Below, piece after piece: positions 1-7,439 of a stretch of DNA of 55,842 nucleotides (positions are counted from its first letter, which is position 1; every line of letters starts with the position of its first letter). The stretch is taken from positions 1 to 55,842 of the forward strand of contig JAATFM010000189.1 of the NCBI GenBank assembly GCA_015655195.1. The letters run 5' to 3'. The notes beneath the pieces were generated by a model, which searched no databases, was not told the origin of the DNA, and saw only the letters and a list, made by a program, of their open reading frames with translations. The position numbers and the translations under genes are program-made. This DNA is from Terriglobales bacterium (GTDB lineage: Bacteria > Acidobacteriota > Terriglobia > Terriglobales > Acidobacteriaceae).

Positions 1-102
1 ATCGTGTGGCGTGGAAAACACCTTGAGAACGACCAGCTTTCCGTCCTGCAGGTAAACGCAATCTGTAAACGTACCTCCAGTGTCGATGGCAACACGCATC
101 AT
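1..102 (-). CDS. Hydantoinase/oxoprolinase-type protein, N-terminus only (cut by window edge)
   Basis: Only the first 34 codons are inside the window. They read MMRVAIDTGGTFTDCVYLQD followed by GKLVVLKVFSTPHD. The DTGGTFTD motif is the phosphate-binding signature that opens the HyuA/5-oxoprolinase/acetone-carboxylase A-subunit family (Hydant_A_N), ATP-dependent enzymes that hydrolyse cyclic amides or carboxylate ketones. Two adjacent ATG codons (102 and 99) could start it. It lies 56 bases downstream of the GntR-family regulator on the same strand and is probably co-transcribed with it. Which branch of the family it belongs to (hydantoinase, oxoprolinase or carboxylase) cannot be told from 34 residues. 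The family call rests on the motif alone but that motif is very characteristic. Confidence 0.8.
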   Translation of the reverse strand, partial: MMRVAIDTGGTFTDCVYLQDGKLVVLKVFSTPHD

Positions 103-158
103 GATTGAACGACGACCGCCTTTTCTTTCTGTTCCAATCCACTCACATCCGGCTCTTC

Positions 159-923
159 TTACTTCCGAGGCAGCAGCGTGCGCCGCCGTGGCGCATACGC
201 CTTCTTTTTTGCACGTGGTGCGCGGGAAGGCGTCTTGAGCAGCCATCCCCTCTCTTCTTCCCCAAGCAGACTGTCGACGCCCGAGTTCGCGGACCTTAGA
301 TCGACATTGGCGCTACGCCGGTTTGTGTTCGCCAGATGATCCTTCGCCCTGGCGCGCGCCAGTTCCGGATTGCCCGTCTTGATGGCCCGCACCAGCGCCT
401 GATGCTCCGCAATGAGTTCCTGCCCGTAGCTGTCCATCGCAATCACCAGGTAGTAGTAGCGCATCAGCCGCGTCTGCACGTTCCGCACCACGTCGAGAAA
501 TGCGAGGTTCCGGCTTGCCGCCGCAATGCAGATATGGAAGCTCCTGTTCCACTCAAGAAACGTGTAATAGCTGTTCTTCTGCCCGGCGTAGTATTCATAG
601 CTTGCCCAGGACTCGATCTCCTTGATCTGCGCCTCGGAAGCCCTCTCCGCGGCCAGCGCGGCGACGGCTGGCTCGACAATCTCCTGCAACTCATTGAGGT
701 TGCGATACTCCTCGATGGTGAGGGGCGGAATGCTATAGCCGCGAAATGGAATCATCTGCATCAGGGACTCACTGCACAGCTTGCGGCACGCTTCACGCAC
801 AGGCGTCCGGCTGGCCTTGTATCGGTCGCACATTTCCTGTTCGGAGATGGACAGGCCGGGAGCAAGAGCACAAGTTACAATATCCAGTTTCAATTCCTGG
901 TAAATTCTTGAGGATTCAGTCAT
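159..923 (-). CDS. GntR-family transcriptional regulator, FadR subfamily (FCD domain)
   Basis: This is a 254-residue protein. Residues 1-65 form a GntR winged helix-turn-helix, with the recognition region around SRTPVREACRKL. Residues 70-215 are an all-helical FCD ligand domain with the usual metal-binding set visible: N126 and H130 in EWNRSFH, H174 in AEHQAL and H196 in KDHL. FadR-type regulators bind small organic acids or sugar acids and usually act as repressors released by ligand. The tail after residue 215 is unusual: about 40 residues ending in a Lys/Arg-rich stretch (RAPRAKKKAYAPRRR) that the family does not normally have. A perfect dyad lies 12 bases upstream of the start codon, suggesting autoregulation. 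Related dyads precede the esterase and receptor units. The ligand is unknown. Confidence 0.92.
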   Translation of the reverse strand: MTESSRIYQELKLDIVTCALAPGLSISEQEMCDRYKASRTPVREACRKLCSESLMQMIPFRGYSIPPLTIEEYRNLNELQEIVEPAVAALAAERASEAQIKEIESWASYEYYAGQKNSYYTFLEWNRSFHICIAAASRNLAFLDVVRNVQTRLMRYYYLVIAMDSYGQELIAEHQALVRAIKTGNPELARARAKDHLANTNRRSANVDLRSANSGVDSLLGEEERGWLLKTPSRAPRAKKKAYAPRRRTLLPRK

Positions 924-934
924 TTGCCCTCTTT

Positions 935-953
935 TGTATACGAGAGATATACA
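935..953. promoter_or_regulatory. GntR operator candidate 1: TGTATA-N7-TATACA
   Basis: A perfect 6-bp inverted repeat, TGTATA at 935-940 and TATACA at 948-953, is separated by 7 bases just upstream of the regulator's start codon. Odd-spaced TGTAnA dyads of this kind are typical of FadR-type GntR operators. Near-identical dyads with the same 7-base spacing occur at 7060-7078 and 11598-11616. The remainder of the 181-base gap up to 1104 shows nothing else I recognise. Confidence 0.65.
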
Positions 954-1104
954 GCACGAACTCTCTTATATAGCTCCCGGACAAGCTGAGTGTCAAGCGT
1001 CCCACCATGAATTGCATTCTTGGACTTGCATTCCTGAAGCTGTGCTCTCGCTTCCGTCCCCTCCCCACTCGACATGGCGAAAAGGCCGCCATGTTCTTTC
1101 CGCC

Positions 1105-2322
1105 TTACTTCTTCGCCGAACCTTCTTCCAGCAGGTTTTCGTACATCAGCGCATACGTTGCCAGCCAATGGGTTCCAAGGTATCCCGCCTGGCCAATCTT
1201 GTCGTAGCCTTGCTTTGCATTGATCTCCGCCAGCCTCCGGTAAGCCGGAACGCGCGGATCGCTTGCCGGCAAACCCTTTGCGATCCACTCCAGATCGGCA
1301 GCCCGTTGAAAGTTCAGGCCGATCAGGTGAGCATTGGGAAGTCCCTCTTCATCCGTGCCTGTCGTATCGCGGTTGTTTCCATGCACGGCATCGATGTCCT
1401 TTCCATATAGCGCAAATTCCTCCGAGTACACCGGCGGCAGAAAGTCATCGAGCCACTTGGCATACGCGTCCGGGCTCAGCACGCGTCCCATCAGCGCCGC
1501 CTCAGCCAGACACGGCGATGCAAAGTCCGCAAAGACAGGCTCGGACGAAGTCGGACAGTGTTTGTCGTTGCCAAAAAGCCGTTTCGCCGTATCGCGAATG
1601 GTTGATTCCAGCACCGTATCGTGCGTGTTGGCGGTATAGTCCAGCACGAAACCCATGTCGAGAGCCGTATTCGGATGCAGCCCCAGGCGCACCGGATAAT
1701 TCAGGCTCCTCAGATACTCGCCGAAGGCTTTTGCAAACCATGTAGCCATCGGCTCAAGCGCCGCTGCCGCACGCTTTCCATCCGGATCGTCCCAGCTTTT
1801 CATCTCACCGTAGAGCTTCAGCAGCCAGGCATACCCGTAAGGCTTCTCGAAATCCGCGCCCACCCCATGCAGGTGCGTGAAGAAGTCCATCTCGCCATCG
1901 ACATTGGATTTCTGTAAGTGGCTCTCCAGTACGTTCTTGATTCCGGGCGCAACGGCGATCGTGGGATCCTTTTTGATGAGAGCAATCATCATCCACATCG
2001 AGTTCACGCCAGAATGCCAATCCAGGCATCCATAAAACGCGCGATGATGCTCGTAGTCCTCCGCAAGCTGAGGCTTGTCCTGGCGCTTCCACAGATAGTC
2101 CGACGAAAATCGCATGGAAGCATGGGGGTGGTCCTCGCAGCCGAGCGGATTGGCGGCAAGCGCAAGGCGCGTCGCCTCGTTATATTCAGGCGGCTTCACC
2201 GTGGGCAGCGAATTGAGATAGTCGGCGATCTTTGCCTGATCGGTTCCCTGCGCCGCAGCCAGCGTGGCCGCACCGATTGCCCAGACCGCGCAGACCGTCA
2301 ATATTTTGCCTGTAACGCGCAT
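1105..2322 (-). CDS. Exported DUF2891-family protein (copy 1)
   Basis: This is a 405-residue protein with a Sec signal peptide (residues about 1-24, ending AAAQG). The mature part matches DUF2891, a family of unknown biochemical function. The recognisable core is HRAFYGCLDWHSGVNSMW, which corresponds to the family's conserved DWHS motif, followed further on by FEKPYGYAWLLKLYGEM and LTEAALMGRVL-like segments. His, Asp and Glu are plentiful in the conserved blocks, which would suit an (alpha/alpha)-barrel-like hydrolase, but that is a guess. It is the last gene of the receptor unit: TonB receptor, DUF2891 copy 2, DUF2891 copy 1. Copy 2 is clearly a paralogue along the whole length. The position behind an outer-membrane receptor and the signal peptide argue for a periplasmic role in handling the imported compound. 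Confidence 0.85.
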   Translation of the reverse strand: MRVTGKILTVCAVWAIGAATLAAAQGTDQAKIADYLNSLPTVKPPEYNEATRLALAANPLGCEDHPHASMRFSSDYLWKRQDKPQLAEDYEHHRAFYGCLDWHSGVNSMWMMIALIKKDPTIAVAPGIKNVLESHLQKSNVDGEMDFFTHLHGVGADFEKPYGYAWLLKLYGEMKSWDDPDGKRAAAALEPMATWFAKAFGEYLRSLNYPVRLGLHPNTALDMGFVLDYTANTHDTVLESTIRDTAKRLFGNDKHCPTSSEPVFADFASPCLAEAALMGRVLSPDAYAKWLDDFLPPVYSEEFALYGKDIDAVHGNNRDTTGTDEEGLPNAHLIGLNFQRAADLEWIAKGLPASDPRVPAYRRLAEINAKQGYDKIGQAGYLGTHWLATYALMYENLLEEGSAKK

Positions 2323-2414
2323 AGTGTCATCCTTTTTCTGTTTCCATCTCTGATAGGCATCCGCGGTCTGCGTGAATCCGCCGCGGCTTGTGTTCGTCCG
2401 GACGCGCAGGAACG

Positions 2415-3692
2415 CTATTCGCTGTTCGTGTCGGATGCCGCGCCGTCTTTCGCCTTTGGCTTTTCCGGCGGGGCCAGCGGAGCCGGGCCCTTGGCCGCGT
2501 TCTCATACAGAAGCGCATACGTTACCAGGAAGTGCTGGCCCTCATAGCCGCTAAGCCCGAGCTTTTCGTAACCCCATGTTGCATTCAGTGCGGCCAGGCG
2601 GCGCAGCACGGTAATCTGCGGATCGTCTTTCGGCAGCGCATAGGAAATTGTCATCATGCTGGCCGCACGTTGAAAATGCAATGCGATCAGCCGCGCACGG
2701 GCAAGCTCTTGAACCTGCGCATTGGCTCCTGTCGTATTTGTGTGGCTGATGTCGATCGGCTTCGCATATCCCTGAAACGCATCCGAGTAAACCGGAGGCA
2801 GATATGCGTCCAGCCATTTCAGATACTCGTCCTGCGGAAGAACCCGTCCCATCAGAGCCGCCTCTGTAAGGCAAGAAGAGATCAGGTCGGAATTCTGCGG
2901 CTCGAAGTTCGTGGCGCAATTCTTGTCTTTGCCGAAGAGGCGAATTGCATTGTTATGTACCGCCGTTTGCAGCGTAGTGTTTTCTGAAAGGTTCGCCCCG
3001 TCCAGCACCAGGCTCATCGCCCATGCGGTATTCGATTCCACACCGGACCGGTAGGGAAATTTCAGGTCGTAGAAATAAAACACAAGCCTCTCGGACATCC
3101 ACTTGGCCAGCGGAGCCAGCGCTACCGCCATCTTCCTGTCATCCGGCAAGAGTCCGCCCTTGGTCTCGCCGTACAGCTTCAGCAGCCACGCATATCCATA
3201 GGGCCGCTCGAAGTTGTTCATGCCCGGCTCGGGCCGCTCCGCGTTAAAGAAATCAAACTCGCCGTCCATGTTCGTCTTGCGGAAATGCGTCGTCGCAATG
3301 TCCTTGATGTCCGAGGCGAGGCGGATCTTCGGATTCTGCCCCAGTATCGACATCATCATCCATACCGAAGCAGCGGCATCGTGCCAATTTGCGCAGCCAA
3401 AGAAGGCGCGGTTGCGGTCATAATGCTCCAGAATCTCCGGCGATTTCTGATACACCCATAGATAGTTGTTCCGGTTGGCCGGAGCCTCCTGTGGGTGGTC
3501 GGAGCAGGATATTGCCAGAGCCGCTAGCGTCTCCTGTTTAGCCTCGTCGAATACCGGCGGAGCCGCGTTTGGAAGCGTCGTCAGATAAGCGGAGACCTTG
3601 GCCGGGTCGCTGTTTTGTGCAGCCAGGTTATGAGCAACCAGCCCTGCGGACCCAACCAGACAAATCGCTACAATTTCACGGATCGTTTTCAT
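2415..3692 (-). CDS. Exported DUF2891-family protein (copy 2)
   Basis: This is a 425-residue protein counted from the ATG at 3692, which opens a clear signal peptide (MKTIREIVAICLVGSAGLVA, then HNLAAQ). The frame stays open upstream to 3893, but that extension overlaps the receptor gene and has no signal-peptide character, so I rejected it. The mature part shares the DUF2891 blocks with copy 1: RAFFGCANWHDAAASVWMMM (DWHS changed to NWHD), FERPYGYAWLLKLYGET and SSCLTEAALMGRVLPQDEYL. The C-terminus adds a charged, Pro/Lys-rich tail (about 25 residues). It starts 73 bases after the receptor stop codon, and copy 1 starts 92 bases after this gene. The substitution at the conserved DWHS position suggests the two copies are not functionally identical. 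Molecular function is unknown. Confidence 0.85.
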   Translation of the reverse strand: MKTIREIVAICLVGSAGLVAHNLAAQNSDPAKVSAYLTTLPNAAPPVFDEAKQETLAALAISCSDHPQEAPANRNNYLWVYQKSPEILEHYDRNRAFFGCANWHDAAASVWMMMSILGQNPKIRLASDIKDIATTHFRKTNMDGEFDFFNAERPEPGMNNFERPYGYAWLLKLYGETKGGLLPDDRKMAVALAPLAKWMSERLVFYFYDLKFPYRSGVESNTAWAMSLVLDGANLSENTTLQTAVHNNAIRLFGKDKNCATNFEPQNSDLISSCLTEAALMGRVLPQDEYLKWLDAYLPPVYSDAFQGYAKPIDISHTNTTGANAQVQELARARLIALHFQRAASMMTISYALPKDDPQITVLRRLAALNATWGYEKLGLSGYEGQHFLVTYALLYENAAKGPAPLAPPEKPKAKDGAASDTNSE

Positions 3693-3713
3693 CCAGAATT
3701 CCTCTGTGTGCGC

Positions 3714-3752
3714 GAAGCGTGGCCCAGGGTCGCAACCCGGGGCCTGCGCTTC
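3714..3752 (-). terminator. Strong imperfect hairpin between receptor and DUF2891 genes
   Basis: The arms GAAGCG (3714-3719), GGCCC and GGGT pair with ACCC, GGGCC and CGCTTC (ending 3752), separated by one- to two-base internal mismatches and closed by a 4-base loop. It lies between the receptor stop (3766) and the next start (3692), and there is no T-run after it. It could reduce read-through from the receptor to the downstream genes or stabilise the receptor mRNA. It is unlikely to be a complete terminator because no other promoter is obvious. Confidence 0.5.
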
Positions 3753-3765
3753 AGAGATGTTCCTG

Positions 3766-6700
3766 TTAGAAGGTGAATTTGACGGCAAGCTCGCCGATCT
3801 GCACGTTGGTCGCAGGCTGTAGCGTGCTGGCCGAGGTTGGCACGCCAAAGGATGTCGAAGTGGGCGAGGTTGTGAGTGCGTTATAGTTTTCACGCCCGAA
3901 GAGGTTGAATGCCTGCCCGATCACGCTCAAATCCATCGCATCGTGACGAAAGACGGACTTCGAGACGCGCAGATCGAAATTCACGTAGTTGGTCGAAGTC
4001 ACCGGGCCCACCGGCGCTATGCCTCTCGGATCGGTCCCGGTAATTTGCGACCGGTAGGTATTGATCGCCGCCAGGTTGATGCCGCGCGCGCCCTGGTCCC
4101 TCGTGGTTCCTGGAATATATTGCGCGGTGCCGTCGGCATTCAACGCGGTCTTAGGCAGAACTCCGCTATCGACCACGTTGTTGCATGCGTTGGGAAGAAC
4201 CTGACTTAGCTCAGGGTTCGTTGGGTTCAGGACCGGTTTCAGGCAGGTCGCCGTCGTCGTCGTTACGTTGTAGGGAACGGAACTGCGGACGCTGAAGATG
4301 CCGCCGACCAGTATCTTCCACGGCAGCAGGGCCGACGCGCTGGCAACCACCGCATGGCGCTGATCGATGGCCGCCGGCCCCCAATCCCATTGAGGATTGT
4401 TGTAGCTGACCGGTGCGCTGTGGGGATTGTTATCCAGCCCGGAGCTTAGCGCATAAGAGAGCGTATACATATACCGACGACTCATGCGTTTTTCGAGCTT
4501 CAGATAGAGCGCCTTATACTCGCTGGCACCCGTCGGGGCATGTTGGTTGATCTGCGTGAAGGCGGAGTATGGACGCGTCCCGCTGATGCTGGGAACTCCG
4601 TCGAACTGCGGATAATTCAGGTCGTACACCTTGTAGTCGCGCAAACCGCGTGCGTAGATGCCATCGGCGGAGAGGGAGAGATCTGTGTTCAATTGCCGGG
4701 TATAGCCCAGAGAGAATTGGTACTGATAAGCATTTCGCAGATTCGGCGCCAGGATGGTCACAGTCGGGGCCGAGGTTGAGCAGAAAGAAGTCACACTCTG
4801 CCCGTTGTACGGATTGGGATATGGCAGTGTGTAATTCGCAGGCGAGCCATTCACAAGAGTGATAGGGCAGGCCACGAAGTTCAGTTTTTCGCCCTCGCTC
4901 AACTCGGTCTCGATAAAGTTGTAGTAGATGCCGAAACCGCCGCGGATGACATCTCTGCTTTTGTTGAACGGATCGTAGCTAAAGCCAAGGCGCGGACCGA
5001 AATTGCGGCGGTCCCCGCGCTTATGTGGGTCACCCTCAAACGGAATCGCCGGTTTATTCGGATTGGGCGTATACGTGTCCAGAAAAGCCGAACCTGTCTG
5101 CCGCTCCCAGCGGAGGCCGGCATTCAAAGTCAGATTCGTCTTCGCCTTCCAGCTATCCCCAAAGAAGTATGCTTGTTGTGTCGAAGGCAAATAGTAGAGG
5201 AGCGGCACGGCATTCTGCGTGAATTCGTGAGGACCGCTCAGGGTTTCGGGATGGGCAGGGTCGAAGGGCTCATCCTGGCTGAAGATCCATTCTCCGTTCA
5301 GGGTGCTTGCCGAGGCGTCTGTGTAAGGAACATAACTCACATCGCCGCCCATCTTGAACTGATGCGTCCCGTGCTCAATGGTCAGCGTATCGTTGAGTTC
5401 CCAGCGAGTCTCGACGCCTACCGCTGCGTATGTGTGGCCATAACCGAAGCTCGGGAACGAGTAGCCGACTCCGACATTCGTCGTATAAGTGGGGTTGGTC
5501 AGGTCGGCCGGCTTGCTCGGCAGCGGCGTGCCCCACGGCCCTAGTTCATAGGAAACGAAGGCGTACTGGAAGCGGCTTTCATTGAGCATATGCGGATTCA
5601 TCACCCAGGTATGGCCGCCCACGATGGCGTAGCGCGGAATCTGGCCGTCGTAACATCCGATTGTCGTCGTAGGGCCGCAGCCATTTCTCGTAGCCAGATT
5701 CCATTCCTGGGCATAGCGCGCAAACACCTGCTGATTCGACGACAGGCTGTAGTCCCAGCGCGCAGTCATCAGGCGGTCATGCCCTGGGGCCGAAAAAGTT
5801 CCCAGCAGACCGGGCGCCGAATAGTCGGACGCGGCCGCGCCTGCGACAAACATCGTGTACGAGCTTGTTGATTCCGTGCCGTCGTACGCGCCGTAGTAGT
5901 GCATTCTGTCTTTCAGGATCGGGCCGCCGATGTCGCCGCCCCACTGATTGCGTTTATATGGCGGATTTCCAGTGCCTTCCGCAGTCGCAGCCGCCTGCTG
6001 GAACTGGTTGAGGGCAGTCATCGCCGTATTGCGATAGTACTCAAACGCCTCGCCGTGAATCTTATTCGTGCCGCTCTTGGTTACCACGGTTGTGAACCCG
6101 CCCATCGCCCAGCCAAGCTCCACAGGATAGGACGAGGTATAAGTCTTGAACTCGGCCACGGCACCCATGGGAATGTTTTGCCGAGGGTCGCCTTCTTCCG
6201 TCTGCTGGTTGGTAACGCCATCCAGATAAAAGCCCGACGCATAGAAATACAGGCCGCTGCCTGACTGAACGTTGTTGTAGAACGTCCGGTTGGCGCCTTG
6301 CGTTGTGCCGGGGATCAGGGCTGCAAGGTTCAGGTACTGGCGGTTTCCGATAGGAAGCGTGTCAATCTGCGCCTGTGCAATGACGCCACCAACGTCATAG
6401 GACGTCGTGTCTACTGCCGGCACTGTGGCCGTCACGGCAACGGTCGTCGTCTCGCTGCCCGGCTGCAGGGCAACGTTCTCCGTAAGGTGATTGTCCAGTT
6501 GAAGCACCAGCCCGCTGATCGTCTTTGCGGAAAAACCAACCGCCCTCACCGTGATGGAGTATCTGCCCGGCGGCACCGTTGGAAACGTATATTGCCCATC
6601 CGAACCCGTAATCACAGAGCGTTTATCGCCGCTATCGCTATTGATCAGCACGACATTCGCGCCCACCACAACAGAGCCTGCGCTATCGGAGACAACGCCC

Positions 6701-6804
6701 TGGACATTCGCCTGCCCTGATTGCGCACGAGACATTCCAGAGCCAAACATCACGACGAAAATCAAAGCGATAAAGACACTTCTGCATCGACACGGGATGG
6801 TCAT
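3766..6804 (-). CDS. TonB-dependent receptor, Oar-like (receptor A)
   Basis: This is a 1,012-residue outer-membrane protein. The start is set at the ATG at 6804 because GGAGG lies 4 bases upstream. The longer frame (from 6825) would encode that ribosome site as Gly-Gly. A signal peptide ends near SRAQSGQ. Residues about 33-120 are a carboxypeptidase-regulatory/Cna-B-like beta-sandwich (VQGVVSDSAGSVVVGANV, then DGQYTFPTVPPGRYSI). A plug domain follows with TLPIGNRQYLNLAALIPGT and AMGGFTTVVTKSGTN. The rest is a beta-barrel ending in an aromatic residue (AVKFTF), as required for BAM insertion. It belongs to the acidobacterial Oar/SusC-like group that works without a SusD lipoprotein. The substrate is not predictable from sequence. 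It heads a unit with two DUF2891 genes and has a GntR-type dyad 256 bases upstream. It is somewhat shorter than the two receptors further on. Confidence 0.93.
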   Translation of the reverse strand: MTIPCRCRSVFIALIFVVMFGSGMSRAQSGQANVQGVVSDSAGSVVVGANVVLINSDSGDKRSVITGSDGQYTFPTVPPGRYSITVRAVGFSAKTISGLVLQLDNHLTENVALQPGSETTTVAVTATVPAVDTTSYDVGGVIAQAQIDTLPIGNRQYLNLAALIPGTTQGANRTFYNNVQSGSGLYFYASGFYLDGVTNQQTEEGDPRQNIPMGAVAEFKTYTSSYPVELGWAMGGFTTVVTKSGTNKIHGEAFEYYRNTAMTALNQFQQAAATAEGTGNPPYKRNQWGGDIGGPILKDRMHYYGAYDGTESTSSYTMFVAGAAASDYSAPGLLGTFSAPGHDRLMTARWDYSLSSNQQVFARYAQEWNLATRNGCGPTTTIGCYDGQIPRYAIVGGHTWVMNPHMLNESRFQYAFVSYELGPWGTPLPSKPADLTNPTYTTNVGVGYSFPSFGYGHTYAAVGVETRWELNDTLTIEHGTHQFKMGGDVSYVPYTDASASTLNGEWIFSQDEPFDPAHPETLSGPHEFTQNAVPLLYYLPSTQQAYFFGDSWKAKTNLTLNAGLRWERQTGSAFLDTYTPNPNKPAIPFEGDPHKRGDRRNFGPRLGFSYDPFNKSRDVIRGGFGIYYNFIETELSEGEKLNFVACPITLVNGSPANYTLPYPNPYNGQSVTSFCSTSAPTVTILAPNLRNAYQYQFSLGYTRQLNTDLSLSADGIYARGLRDYKVYDLNYPQFDGVPSISGTRPYSAFTQINQHAPTGASEYKALYLKLEKRMSRRYMYTLSYALSSGLDNNPHSAPVSYNNPQWDWGPAAIDQRHAVVASASALLPWKILVGGIFSVRSSVPYNVTTTTATCLKPVLNPTNPELSQVLPNACNNVVDSGVLPKTALNADGTAQYIPGTTRDQGARGINLAAINTYRSQITGTDPRGIAPVGPVTSTNYVNFDLRVSKSVFRHDAMDLSVIGQAFNLFGRENYNALTTSPTSTSFGVPTSASTLQPATNVQIGELAVKFTF

Positions 6805-7059
6805 TTTGCCTCCAAAAACATTCAAAATGTAGTTTGCCTGTGGCCCCCCGGCTTACAGATGTTGAGAGCGGGGCTGACGAAAACTGAAGTAAAAAATCGG
6901 GGAAGATCCGATAAGGATGTCTATTTATATGAATAACCTTGTAATTTGTCAATGTATTTTTAATAGAAAAATTTTTACGCGGTTAATATGATTAAAATCA
7001 ATTGCTTGTCGAGATAATACTTTTCATTTCTCTCAAGGAAGAGTTTCGCAATATCATCT

Positions 7060-7078
7060 TGTATACAAGTGATGTACC
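7060..7078. promoter_or_regulatory. GntR operator candidate 2 in the 6805-7439 leader
   Basis: TGTATA (7060-7065), 7 bases, TGTACC (7073-7078) copies the dyad in front of the regulator, with 4 of 6 bases kept in the right arm. A second way to read it is the perfect 10-bp palindrome TTGTATACAA at 7059-7068. It stands 256 bases upstream of the receptor A start, almost the same distance as operator 3 from the start of the ghost receptor (249 bases). The leader 6840-7020 is markedly AT-rich and probably holds the promoter. The 6805-7439 gap has no gene. Confidence 0.55.
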
Positions 7079-7302
7079 AGATGGATATGTTCCTGGCCGG
7101 TGCTCGCCTTTCGTTCCGGTGCAAATGCTGGACAAAATGCCAGCCGATCCGCGTGATCGACCGCGGCTCCGCCGGCACAGAGTTTTGCAACAGGCACAAC
7201 GTATCTTTGACCGCGGCCTTTTCAGGTGCTCGCGCCCAATGTCTAACCAGCAAGCTTGATTCTTAGAGCGGTTCTCCTATTGTTGTAGAGGGAGCTTTGC
7301 AT

Positions 7303-7342
7303 CCCACCCTAGCCGGAAAAGCAAAGACCCGGCGAGGGTGGG
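7303..7342. terminator. Long intergenic hairpin after the esterase genes
   Basis: CCCACCCTAGCCGG at 7303-7316 pairs with CCGGCGAGGGTGGG at 7329-7342 with a single mismatch, closing a 12-base loop. A smaller perfect hairpin, CATCTC-ttt-GAGATG, lies at 7380-7394. Both are downstream of the esterase stop at 7440 and could end that transcript, though neither is followed by a T-run. The sequence also resembles short dispersed palindromes common in acidobacterial spacers (recollection, not checked). Confidence 0.45.
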
Positions 7343-7439
7343 GCACCCGATTATTGTGATGAGTGAAGGTCCTTTTCCGCATCTCTTTGAGATGTGGGGC
7401 ACCTGACACTCTATAGCAGCACGAGAAATGCTCGAATAG

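Noticed and set aside
336-911. 191-codon plus-strand frame opposite the GntR gene
   Set aside because: It is the antisense shadow of a gene with clear winged-helix and FCD domains; the translation has no protein-like motifs.
3693-3893. 67-residue N-terminal extension of DUF2891 copy 2
   Set aside because: The extension overlaps the end of receptor A and would bury a clean signal peptide that begins at the internal ATG.
7303-7394. Hairpins at 7303-7342 and 7380-7394 as a small RNA gene
   Set aside because: No promoter or T-run is visible, and simple termination or dispersed-repeat explanations suffice.
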